Assembly (NCBI GenBank): GCA_943846675.1
Contig: OX044357.1
Location: forward strand, 806,001-870,000
Source: UBA987 sp002292105
Lineage (GTDB): Bacteria; Bacteroidota; Bacteroidia; NS11-12g; UBA9320
DNA length: 64,000 bases
Direction: 5' to 3'
In this document: positions 42,642 through 50,957 of the stretch, piece after piece
Numbering within the stretch: the stretch's first letter is position 1
How the letters are laid out: every line of letters starts with the position of its first letter
Notes under the pieces: generated by a model
What the model was told of the DNA's origin: nothing
Database searches by the model: none
Seen by the model: the letters and a program-made list of their open reading frames with translations, nothing else
Made by a program: the position numbers and the translations under genes

Positions 42642-43415
42642 ATGATTAGGAAAATATTTAGAAAGGTTTTTGGGGATACCAGTGAGATAATTTTAGCTTC
42701 GATTCTTGACTCAAAGGAGGAGAAGGAGGCGAAAATGAAAAGAAAAAAATTTTATTTACAATTTTTGGGTTCAGGAGATACGTATTTCGATGTAGGAGCC
42801 AACTATGGTAATAGAATTGAACCGATTATTGACGAAGGAAAAAAAATAATTGCTGTTGAACCTCAAGCGAAATGTGCTAAATACTTAGCAAAGAAGTATA
42901 AAAATCGAGTGACTGTGATACCTTGTGGACTTGGAGAAAGAAAAGAAACCCAAACCATGTATGTGTCCAATGCACACACCCTAACATCCTTTTCTGAAGA
43001 TTGGATTAAGGCAACCAAAGAAAGTGGACGTTTTAGTCAATCTAATTGGGATCAGAAACAAGAAGTTGAAATGGAAAATTTGGATAATTTAATAATGAAA
43101 TATGGTGTGCCTCAGTTTATTAAGGTAGATGTTGAAGGATATGAGTTCGAAGTATTAAAAGGGCTTTCTCAACCTGTAAAGATTATATCGTTCGAATACA
43201 CAATTCCGGAGAGAAAGAATTCAATATTTGACTGTATTGATAGGTTAGTTAAGATAGGCAAAAGTAATTCAGTCTATTTCAATTATTCCATAGGGGAAAG
43301 TATGGAGTGGGCATTAGATGAATGGCTCTCAGAAGAAGAAATGAGGAAAGAGATCGGAACAGATAGGTTTATGAGTTCTGAATTTGGAGATATTTATGCC
43401 AAAACAATAATCTAG
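42642..43415 (+). CDS. FkbM-family methyltransferase
   Basis: This SAM-dependent O-methyltransferase of 257 residues shows motif I YFDVGANYGN, motif II-like IIAVEPQAKCAKYL, the FkbM-type VEMENLDNLI and IKVDVEGYEFEVLKGL, and SFEYTIPE near the end. Such enzymes methylate sugar hydroxyls in surface glycans or glycolipids. ATG at 42642 is preferred to TTG 42621. The gene stands alone between divergent and spaced neighbours and is A+T-rich compared with the housekeeping genes, which may reflect transfer. Confidence 0.88.
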   Translation: MIRKIFRKVFGDTSEIILASILDSKEEKEAKMKRKKFYLQFLGSGDTYFDVGANYGNRIEPIIDEGKKIIAVEPQAKCAKYLAKKYKNRVTVIPCGLGERKETQTMYVSNAHTLTSFSEDWIKATKESGRFSQSNWDQKQEVEMENLDNLIMKYGVPQFIKVDVEGYEFEVLKGLSQPVKIISFEYTIPERKNSIFDCIDRLVKIGKSNSVYFNYSIGESMEWALDEWLSEEEMRKEIGTDRFMSSEFGDIYAKTII

Positions 43416-43721
43416 GGAATTTGGAATGTTGATAGCACGGAGAATAGTGCTTTGTGTATTGGGTTTTGCAGAGTTTCTTAAAACGTAAATTCGCACCTTT
43501 TGCTTTCTTAAGAAAGCAAAACACTTACTGCTGTCTAACGTTTTGTTTATGTTTTTATGGATTGTGGATATAGCTATAATGGCAGTAACATTGTTGTAAT
43601 CTTATCTTTTGTAGTAAGGAAGGAAATGTTTCGAATGGTTGAAAAAATAATTAATGTTTAAAACATCTTTTAATATTTTGGTTCTACACAAGGATGTTCA
43701 CTTTTCTAATAGCACAAATTA
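43416..43721. other. A+T-rich gene-free stretch containing a 24 bp perfect palindrome
   Basis: TTTTGCTTTCTT/AAGAAAGCAAAA at 43498-43521 is a perfect palindrome without a spacer. It could be an operator or fold into a hairpin. Nothing else is recognisable in this 306 bp stretch, which is strongly A+T-rich toward the flippase gene. Confidence 0.7.
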
Positions 43722-45230
43722 ATGACCAATCTTAAGAAACAAGTTTTAAGAGGAACTCTTTTTTCGTACGTTGGCTTTTTTATAGGTGGTGTAAATGTCT
43801 TGATCTTTTATCCAAATCTTTTAAGTAAAGAAGAATTTGGGTTAATCCAGACGATGTTGGCAATAGTTTTACCTCTCGTTGCTCTAGGGGAGTTAGGAGC
43901 GACTAGCATCGTCAACAAGTTTTTTCCCATATACCGAAAGCACAGTGACATTAAGAACAATGAACTTCCATCCATTCTGCTTTTGTCTGGATTTTTAGGT
44001 GTAAGTATTTTAATGATTCTTGCTTATTTCAATCTTGATTTTATAGGCAGAAAATTCGGAAAGTCTCCTTTATTTGTTGAGTATTTATTCTTGCTACCGC
44101 TGATGGTTTATGGGAGTATGACCTTTAATCTTCTATCAATTTTTCTTGCTCATTATCGCAAATCGGATTGGGTTATGATGATAAGGGACATTGGTTTTAG
44201 GTTTTTTAATTTCGTATTGCTGGGGTTGGTTTTTTTGAAATTTATATCATTTAATACATTCGTGAAGTTATATTCTGTCAGCTTTGCTTTAGCGGCAATT
44301 GCTGTCCTTATCTTACTTAGAAAAAACAAACTAATTACCTTCACGTTGTCTATTACCAAACTTAGTAGAAGACTTTCCCCAAAAATATTAAAATACGGAT
44401 TTTTTATGTGGTTAGCGAATGTTTGTTTGGTTACCGCACCCCTCATGGATACGATTGGAGTTGCCGGTATATTGGGGATTGAACAAACGGCAATTTTCGC
44501 TATCGCAAGCTACTTTGTGGTGTTTGTTTCATTACCTCAAAAGGCGATATTAATGCCTATTATTCCAATAATTTCAGAATGTTGGCGAGATAAAAAGATG
44601 GAGAAACTTGATCAGCTGTACAAAAGTTCTTCGGAGGTTATGTTGCTTTTAGGAGGGCTTATTTTTGCGAATATTTGGATTAATATTGATCATATATATG
44701 CCTTTTTGCCCAGGGGATATGAAGCTGGTAAATGGGTGTTTTTTGTTCTTGGCTTGGCCAAATTACTAGATTTAGTGACTAGTATTAATGGCTATATATT
44801 AAATACATCAACAAAATATTGGAAGATTGACTTGATGACAACGGTTGGATTGGTGTTTATTATCGGCCCCTTAAACTATTTTTTCATCAAAGAGTTTGGA
44901 ATCATTGGGTCTGCGTATGCGAACCTGTTGGCCTATTTTTCGTTCAATTTGTTCCGTACTGCGTATTTACGATACAAGACAAAGTTGTATCCTTTGTCGA
45001 AAAAAACACTTTATGCGTTTTTACTAATAGGTTTTATGATCCTTACTGGCTTTGCAAAAGTTGAGCTCCATTTAAACATCAATGCATACGTTTTGGCAGG
45101 ACTAAACATTTTCCTTAAATCAGCTGTTTTGACGCTAATCTTTCTTTTTGTCATAGTCAGGTATAATTTATCTATTGAACTGAGAAACATGATTGCAAAA
45201 TACACTGCCATGATAGGTATTAAGCTATAG
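43722..45230 (+). CDS. Wzx-like oligosaccharide flippase / polysaccharide exporter
   Basis: A 502-residue membrane protein with about fourteen hydrophobic segments, of the MOP/PST superfamily that flips lipid-linked oligosaccharide units across the inner membrane. Recognition rests on the N-terminal NLKKQVLRGTLFSYVGFFIGG, the FYPNLLSKEEFGLIQT loop, GELGATSIVNKFFP, PIIPIISECWRDKKM and the conserved late loop FIKEFGIIGSAYANLLAYFSF. It is convergent with the glycosyltransferase group that follows. It presumably exports the glycan built by these enzymes. Confidence 0.87.
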   Translation: MTNLKKQVLRGTLFSYVGFFIGGVNVLIFYPNLLSKEEFGLIQTMLAIVLPLVALGELGATSIVNKFFPIYRKHSDIKNNELPSILLLSGFLGVSILMILAYFNLDFIGRKFGKSPLFVEYLFLLPLMVYGSMTFNLLSIFLAHYRKSDWVMMIRDIGFRFFNFVLLGLVFLKFISFNTFVKLYSVSFALAAIAVLILLRKNKLITFTLSITKLSRRLSPKILKYGFFMWLANVCLVTAPLMDTIGVAGILGIEQTAIFAIASYFVVFVSLPQKAILMPIIPIISECWRDKKMEKLDQLYKSSSEVMLLLGGLIFANIWINIDHIYAFLPRGYEAGKWVFFVLGLAKLLDLVTSINGYILNTSTKYWKIDLMTTVGLVFIIGPLNYFFIKEFGIIGSAYANLLAYFSFNLFRTAYLRYKTKLYPLSKKTLYAFLLIGFMILTGFAKVELHLNINAYVLAGLNIFLKSAVLTLIFLFVIVRYNLSIELRNMIAKYTAMIGIKL

Positions 45231-45247
45231 TGCAGTGCTGCTTGCGT

Positions 45248-46252
45248 TTAATATTTACGTCCGTATTTCCTGCCCAAAAGGTTTAAGCTAGCTTTAACGA
45301 TATGACGGCAGCCACAATGTTTGATGACTTTGCCAAATAAGAGAATTTTGGTTACATAATTCCCTGATAAAAAATGATAATACAGAACGAAATCAATGAG
45401 TTCGTTTAAGACACCGTTTGAGTTTAATCTTACCAAATTACGATGGATTGCATTTACAGTTTTATGGTTTACAGCATGATGTTTATATTCAAAAACCGTT
45501 TTGTGGTGGGATAGAAAATGCTGTAAATTAGACCTCCTGATTGAAGTTGCTACATCAGTGCCGATATCGCTATCTATTTGAGATGTTTGGCCGCTATGAA
45601 TTCTATACTTAACCAGAATTTTTGGGATGTTCTTAAATGTATTTGGATCCATTTTGTTGAGCCAAAATATCCCACTAAAAAATCCAAAATCTTCCGCCGG
45701 AGGTAAGTCTAGGTCATACCTGATTTTATTTTTTGTGATAAAAGAGTTTCGAATCATTGCCGTAGAATTTATGACTGGGGAATCATAAACGACTTTCAGA
45801 TGATAATTGGTAGAGCGATGTCTTTGTGTGCCATGTTTACTTATAACCTCACTGTCACCTCCACATACGATGGTGTTAGGTGATTCTGACAAAACCTTTA
45901 ATTGTAGCTCTAACCTGTTTTTTTTACAGACGTCATCCGAATCAAAAATTGCAATGTACTCTCTTGAACATAAGTCAAGACCTCTATTTCTGGAGTAGGC
46001 CAGCCCCATGTTTTTTTCATTCTCAAAGTACTTTATTCGAGAGTCCGAATAACTGAAAATGATCTCTTTGCTTCGGTCTGTCGAGCCGTCATTCAAGACG
46101 ATGAGTTCAAAATTTGAATACGTCTGATTTAGAATGCTGTCTATTGCCTCGTTCAGATAGTCTTCACTATTGAAGACTGGCATGAATACACTGACTTTTA
46201 CATCTGAATCCAATTTTTTGGTATTATGTTTTGCACGATTTTCGTTGACCAT
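45248..46252 (-). CDS. Glycosyltransferase family 2
   Basis: A GT-A fold enzyme of 334 residues: VSVFMPVFNSEDYLNEAIDS, NFELIVLNDGSTDRSKEI, AYSRNRGLD and the metal-binding IAIFDSDDVC. The C-terminal part includes DLPPAEDFGFFSGIFWLN, the usual acceptor-side segment. From ATG 46252 the gene overlaps the fucosyltransferase-like gene by 55 nt; a TTG at 46213 would cut this to 16 nt and still keep the first conserved strand. The acceptor sugar is unknown. Confidence 0.9.
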   Translation of the reverse strand: MVNENRAKHNTKKLDSDVKVSVFMPVFNSEDYLNEAIDSILNQTYSNFELIVLNDGSTDRSKEIIFSYSDSRIKYFENEKNMGLAYSRNRGLDLCSREYIAIFDSDDVCKKNRLELQLKVLSESPNTIVCGGDSEVISKHGTQRHRSTNYHLKVVYDSPVINSTAMIRNSFITKNKIRYDLDLPPAEDFGFFSGIFWLNKMDPNTFKNIPKILVKYRIHSGQTSQIDSDIGTDVATSIRRSNLQHFLSHHKTVFEYKHHAVNHKTVNAIHRNLVRLNSNGVLNELIDFVLYYHFLSGNYVTKILLFGKVIKHCGCRHIVKASLNLLGRKYGRKY

Positions 46253-47028
46253 ATTTTTGGTGCAATTACAATTTTATCTTTGTGTTGATTTAGATATGCT
46301 GCCCACCAGCTAAAAGTACTATTTGCAATAATATTGTATTTACACTTACTCATTAATATCAAATCCTTGTTATCTTGATGTTTTTCGTGATTTGAAACGT
46401 ATTCAATTGGGAAGGTAGTTTTTATGTTCTCTTTTACCCATAAAACATCATCGGAAAAAACAAAGACTTTTTCAATTTTGTGTCGACAATTAATATATGT
46501 AAGAGCGTCAGAATAGTATTTATTCCAGTTGGTCAGTTCTAAACCTAAGTTCAAATAATCTCCACGTCGAACATGGATAGATACGCTTGCAGTTTCTATA
46601 ATGCTATCTAGTGTTTTTTGATTATAGGAGTCTAAGTTATCTTTAAGAACCAACTCTTTGAATATAATGTCTTTTATTCCTTCAAAGTATTTCTCAGACT
46701 GCCAATAACCGTCAAAAATCCCGTGTCGCTTTTCCAAAATCTGTGGTTTGAATGTAATGTCACTTGTCTCTTTGTGATAGAAATTAGTTTTGCCAAATAT
46801 TTTATTCAAAACGGGAGGAATAGAAATTAAAGGATTGGAGATCTTGACATCAAAATTAAGGATGTCGCATTGACGTGTAGCAACACCTTCACCCAAATCG
46901 TGTTTTTGAGAGAAATAGCTAACGTCAAGCCGAATACGATCATTTGGATATTTATTTAGAAAGTATTTGTAAAGGGCATATTGGAACATCTGATTCCCTA
47001 GCCCACCTTTTAATTTAATAACAATCAT
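46198..47028 (-). CDS. Alpha-1,2-fucosyltransferase-like enzyme (GT11)
   Basis: A 276-residue GT11 protein, recognised by KLKGGLGNQMFQYALYKYF at the N-terminus, FDGYWQSEKYF, the GDP-fucose-binding SIHVRRGDYL, the KVFVFSDDVLWVKEN segment and NSTFSWWAAYLN. GT11 enzymes add L-fucose (alpha-1,2) to galactose. No GDP-fucose synthesis genes (gmd, fcl) lie in the window, so the donor must come from elsewhere or the substrate differs. It is the second gene of a minus-strand group with the GT4 gene 17 nt upstream. Confidence 0.9.
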   Translation of the reverse strand: MIVIKLKGGLGNQMFQYALYKYFLNKYPNDRIRLDVSYFSQKHDLGEGVATRQCDILNFDVKISNPLISIPPVLNKIFGKTNFYHKETSDITFKPQILEKRHGIFDGYWQSEKYFEGIKDIIFKELVLKDNLDSYNQKTLDSIIETASVSIHVRRGDYLNLGLELTNWNKYYSDALTYINCRHKIEKVFVFSDDVLWVKENIKTTFPIEYVSNHEKHQDNKDLILMSKCKYNIIANSTFSWWAAYLNQHKDKIVIAPKIWSTKIVQNIIPKNWIQM

Positions 47029-47045
47029 CTTTATGTAAGAGCTAC

Positions 47046-48086
47046 TTATTGTTTTTGTGCTATGTCTTCGTACAAATCAAAGAATAAATGAGACAAGTCT
47101 GGTGCCATATATGTGTGTGATTTAGATTGTAAACTGGTTGTTACCACTGTTTCAAAATCCTCAATATCTCGATTCCTAAACAGGATACAGCTCTCAGGTC
47201 GCTCAACGCAATCGCTAGCTACAACACTGGAGCCAACCGAAAGAGCTTCTAAAATAGAGATGCTGTTCCCATCAGTATTAGTGGGTCTCAAGTAAATGTC
47301 TGACATTTGCCATAATGCCACTGCGTCCACTCCTTTATTTATGTCAATCAAAAGTATATTCTGTTCTAGGTTTAGGTTATTTATTTTCTGCGTTATTTTC
47401 CCAAAATATGGCGTCTCTTCCATCGAAATCAAAAGGACTAAAACCGCATTTATTTCTTTTTTAGTCAACCGGTCAATGAGGTCAATCATTAAATCAGTTC
47501 CATATAAATCTTCTCCTTCAAAGAAGGAAAAGCGGTATGCATAACCAGAAAGAACATAGTCAAACTTTGAACAATAGTCTTTAATAAAAGAAACACTGCT
47601 TTTGTCAATTTTTGTTGGCGGTAAAAAAGCTGGAATTACTTGGTTATGAACATTAGTAAGTTTCTCTTCTAGAAATAATTTTGTGTCGGGATTTACGCAA
47701 ATAATTTTCTTAAACTTATTTAACAAAAACCATTTAATCCGAACCTGAATGGAAGAACCAAGCATTTTTGTTGGATAACGGTTGTTGTGAACCGTTAAAA
47801 ATGTTTTGTGTCTTAACTTAAGCATCGCAGAAAGCAATAAGTGACTTAAACTATCGACGTGAAAATGAACAATGCTTTTAGGCTGCAAAAACAAATAAAA
47901 CGGCAACAGAAGAGCCGGGATATATGATACATTAGGATTCTTTATGTCCGTTTTATTGACAGAAATCACAACGGCTTTATACCCTTTCTTCAGTAATAAT
48001 GGTAGGGCTCTAAATAGATGCGTTGAAACACCACCAATATTTGGAGGATAAGGGCCGACTAATACAATAGGTAATTTTTTGCCCAA
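47046..48086 (-). CDS. Glycosyltransferase family 4
   Basis: A 346-residue GT-B glycosyltransferase. The N-terminus VLVGPYPPNIGGVSTHLFRA is the classical acceptor-side glycine loop. SIVHFHVDSLSHLLL and the C-terminal SDIYLRPTNTDGNSISILEALS with SVVASDCVERPE form the donor site, where the usual E-x7-E pattern is partly kept. It starts with TTG at 48086, one base after the stop of the bi-domain oxidoreductase gene. Specificity is unknown. Confidence 0.88.
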   Translation of the reverse strand: MGKKLPIVLVGPYPPNIGGVSTHLFRALPLLLKKGYKAVVISVNKTDIKNPNVSYIPALLLPFYLFLQPKSIVHFHVDSLSHLLLSAMLKLRHKTFLTVHNNRYPTKMLGSSIQVRIKWFLLNKFKKIICVNPDTKLFLEEKLTNVHNQVIPAFLPPTKIDKSSVSFIKDYCSKFDYVLSGYAYRFSFFEGEDLYGTDLMIDLIDRLTKKEINAVLVLLISMEETPYFGKITQKINNLNLEQNILLIDINKGVDAVALWQMSDIYLRPTNTDGNSISILEALSVGSSVVASDCVERPESCILFRNRDIEDFETVVTTSLQSKSHTYMAPDLSHLFFDLYEDIAQKQ

Positions 48087-48087
48087 C

Positions 48088-50220
48088 CTAATTTTCCTCT
48101 ATTTCAAAAGTGGCCAATGTAGTCTGGACGATGTCATCGAGTGAGATTGGCCAAGATCCAGTTACTTTCAATGTTTCGTATAACGCTTCGAGTTCTTCAT
48201 ATTGTCCTTTGTTGCTAATTGAACTCGAGATTTCCTTACACGAAAATCCATATGAAGTAAGCTTTTTATAGTTGTCCATGACAATGCTCTTTTCGTCAAA
48301 ATGGACCTCCATGTATTCTTTTGAAAGTTTCTTATTTCCGACTGCAAAGTATTGAATGTGACATAATGATCCGTCACTATATTTCAAGACAATACTACGG
48401 TTATCATGTTTACTGATTTTCTCTGTTGTTGGCGTTATATGCTCTGTGCTGATACTTTCAATCTTGGAATCCGTTAGGTAGTTCATTAAATCAATTAAAT
48501 GACATGCTTCCCCAATAATTCTACCCCCATGCTCATGTGTCCAATGATTTGTTGGAATATACCCAGCATTCATACGATAGTGCACAACCACGGGATTTAC
48601 TCTGTCCTGTGTATGTTTCTTAATTTCTTTTAAATACGGACTAAATCTTCTGTTAAAACCAACCATCAACATTGGTGGATTTTCAGTTTTTTTATAAAAT
48701 GATTGTATGTCAGTCAATTCTTGCCTATTGATGCACAAGGGCTTTTCAACAAACACATGTTTGCCAGCTTGTAAACATTGCAAAGTCAAAGGGCCATGAC
48801 TTTCATGACGTGTTGTAATCATGACCAAATCAATCGCTTTGTCGTTAAGTACATCTTGAATGTCTGTTGTGGCATAATCCGCACTGTATTGTTCGGCAAC
48901 AGCTTTGGCTTTTTGTCCGGTACGATTAACAATGGCTTTGATCTTGAATTTATTCGATAGCTTGGCCATATTGGGTAGGTGCATTCCTGTTGCAAAACCA
49001 CCAGTGCCAATCAAGGCAACGTTAACAATTTTTGAGTTGCTTGATGACTTTACAAGGTCAACTCGTTTAGAGATTGTTTTGGTTAAATCTATATCTAAAT
49101 CAACCCCATAATCAAGGATCGAAATTATGGGTTTAGGATCTTCACCACTCTTTAAAACATCAAAGGCTTCTTCAACCTTTTCAATAGGGTAAACGGCATT
49201 TACCATTTGACTTATGTCAATCACACCATTTTGCAAGAGCCTTAAATACTCTGCCATATTGCGATTTTCGGTCCATCTAACATAGCCATAAGGATAGTCT
49301 AATCCTTTCTTTTCGTAGTTGTCGTCATATCGACCTGGACCATAACTCGTTGAGATCAGGAAATCAATTTCCTTTTTGTACATGTCTCCACGATTAATTT
49401 CCATGCCAGATACCCCAACCAAAACAACCTTGCCTTTTCTCTTTGTCATTTTGAAGGCTGTTGACAATGGTTCACTGCTGGATGTTGCGGCGGTAAACAG
49501 CACCGCATCCGCTCCATAACCATTAGAAATGGCTTCAACAACTTTTACGACGTCTTGGTTTTTAGGATTTAGTGTTGCTTCGGCGCCTAATGACTTTGCA
49601 ATCTCGAGTCTATGTTCGTCTAGGTCTATTACAATGGTTCGTATACCAGAGGCTTGTAACATTTGTTGGGCGATTAACCCAAGAATCCCAGCCCCTTGAA
49701 CCACACAGATTTCTCCTAGGTTTAAGTTAGCTCGTCTAACCCCGTGCATCGCAATTCCGCCAAGGGTAACCGTTGATGCGAGCTTAAAGTCCAAGCCTTT
49801 AGGCATGGGCATAACCAAATTTTCAGGAACGTCGACAAATTCTGCATGATTAGCAATACCTGCTCCAGCAGCTGCAACGTGATCTCCGACCGAATATTCT
49901 TTTACTCCTGCTCCAACGGCAATCACAATGCCTGAAATGGAGTACCCAGTTGGCTTTCCACCTTCTAAGGTTCCCCTAATTCGTGCAATGGTTTTCATAA
50001 TACCATTTTCTTTCGCAAAATTTAAGGCGTTTCTTACTTCAGCAGGTTGTTCTAGAGCTCTTTTGATGAGCGGTTTACCCGTTTCAGAAACATTACTCAT
50101 TTCTGTGCCTGCGGAAATACAGCTGTTCACAACTTTGATAAGCAAGCCACCACTTGATACGTTAGGAGCTGGAACTGATTCGGATAAAACTTTGCCTTTT
50201 TTTACGACAGCTTGGAGCAC
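48088..50220 (-). CDS. Bi-domain oxidoreductase (MDR alcohol-dehydrogenase-like + Gfo/Idh/MocA)
   Basis: A natural fusion of 710 residues. The first part (about 1-350) is a medium-chain dehydrogenase with SCISAGTEMSNV, GDHVAAAGAGIANHAEFVDVP and the Rossmann CVVQGAGILGLIAQQML. The second (about 375-700) is Gfo/Idh/MocA-like with VALIGTGGFATGMHLPNM, VMITTRHESHGPLTLQCLQA, GKHVFVEKPLCIN and GGRIIGEACHLIDLMNYL. Such fusions lie beside heparinase II/III-like and GT4 genes in polysaccharide clusters and probably act on a nucleotide- or lipid-linked sugar. GTG at 50220 matches the family start VLQAVVKKG; an in-frame ATG at 50262 would add 14 residues. It is the first gene of the minus-strand group. 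Confidence 0.88.
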   Translation of the reverse strand: MLQAVVKKGKVLSESVPAPNVSSGGLLIKVVNSCISAGTEMSNVSETGKPLIKRALEQPAEVRNALNFAKENGIMKTIARIRGTLEGGKPTGYSISGIVIAVGAGVKEYSVGDHVAAAGAGIANHAEFVDVPENLVMPMPKGLDFKLASTVTLGGIAMHGVRRANLNLGEICVVQGAGILGLIAQQMLQASGIRTIVIDLDEHRLEIAKSLGAEATLNPKNQDVVKVVEAISNGYGADAVLFTAATSSSEPLSTAFKMTKRKGKVVLVGVSGMEINRGDMYKKEIDFLISTSYGPGRYDDNYEKKGLDYPYGYVRWTENRNMAEYLRLLQNGVIDISQMVNAVYPIEKVEEAFDVLKSGEDPKPIISILDYGVDLDIDLTKTISKRVDLVKSSSNSKIVNVALIGTGGFATGMHLPNMAKLSNKFKIKAIVNRTGQKAKAVAEQYSADYATTDIQDVLNDKAIDLVMITTRHESHGPLTLQCLQAGKHVFVEKPLCINRQELTDIQSFYKKTENPPMLMVGFNRRFSPYLKEIKKHTQDRVNPVVVHYRMNAGYIPTNHWTHEHGGRIIGEACHLIDLMNYLTDSKIESISTEHITPTTEKISKHDNRSIVLKYSDGSLCHIQYFAVGNKKLSKEYMEVHFDEKSIVMDNYKKLTSYGFSCKEISSSISNKGQYEELEALYETLKVTGSWPISLDDIVQTTLATFEIEEN

Positions 50221-50332
50221 GATAGATATTCTTTTCTTCAAAGGAAAACATAGAATCTCCATTAGCCAAATACTTGAGCAATTATTGATTCATATTTGTC
50301 AGGCATAACTAAGCTTAAGTCTGATATTCCGC

Positions 50333-50340
50333 TAAATTTG
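50333..50340 (+). promoter_or_regulatory. -7 element of adk
   Basis: TAAATTTG is a perfect TAnnTTTG located 21 nt before the ATG at 50362. This argues against the in-frame upstream start at 50296, which would precede the promoter. Confidence 0.5.
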
Positions 50341-50361
50341 CGGACTCAACACGAGCATAAT

Positions 50362-50940
50362 ATGTTTAATATAATAATATTCGGACCTCCAGGAGCGGGC
50401 AAAGGAACACAAAGCGCGATGTTACTTGAAAAATATGATCTAGTACATTTAAGTACTGGGGATGTTTTTAGATCTAATATCAAAGGTGAAACTGAACTTG
50501 GGATTCTTGCTAAGTCTTATATTGACAGAGGTGAGTTGGTGCCAGACGAGGTGACAATTGCAATGGTCGAAGATTTTTTAAAGACCCGAACAGACGCAAA
50601 TGGATTTATTTTTGATGGGTTTCCTAGAACAATCTCTCAGGGTGAAGCATTGGCTAAAATTTTGACTCAACTGGGGACTAATATCCATGCGGTATTGGCT
50701 TTAGAGGTGGAAGAAAATGAGCTTGTTTCAAGATTGTTGGAAAGAGGAAAGGTTTCTGGAAGAACTGATGACCAAAGCGAAGATAAAATTCGCAATAGGT
50801 TTGGCGAGTACAACAATAAAACAGAGCCACTTCTTGCATTTTATGAAGACCAAAACCTGCTTCATAGAATTAACGGGTTAGGTGATATCGACCATATTTT
50901 TGGTGCCCTTTGTGAAGCGGTAGAATCTGTTCGCGGTTAG
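50362..50940 (+). CDS. adk: Adenylate kinase
   Basis: This enzyme catalyses AMP + ATP to 2 ADP in the cytoplasm. The 192-residue short form shows the P-loop FGPPGAGKGTQ, LSTGDVFR, the AMP-binding GFIFDGFPRTISQGEAL and the LID arginines in ERGKVSGRTDDQSEDKIRNR. The zinc-binding LID insert of long forms is missing, as usual in this phylum. It is followed by obgE after 17 nt, forming a small operon. Confidence 0.96.
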   Translation: MFNIIIFGPPGAGKGTQSAMLLEKYDLVHLSTGDVFRSNIKGETELGILAKSYIDRGELVPDEVTIAMVEDFLKTRTDANGFIFDGFPRTISQGEALAKILTQLGTNIHAVLALEVEENELVSRLLERGKVSGRTDDQSEDKIRNRFGEYNNKTEPLLAFYEDQNLLHRINGLGDIDHIFGALCEAVESVRG

Positions 50941-50957
50941 TATTAATTTTAGGTAAA

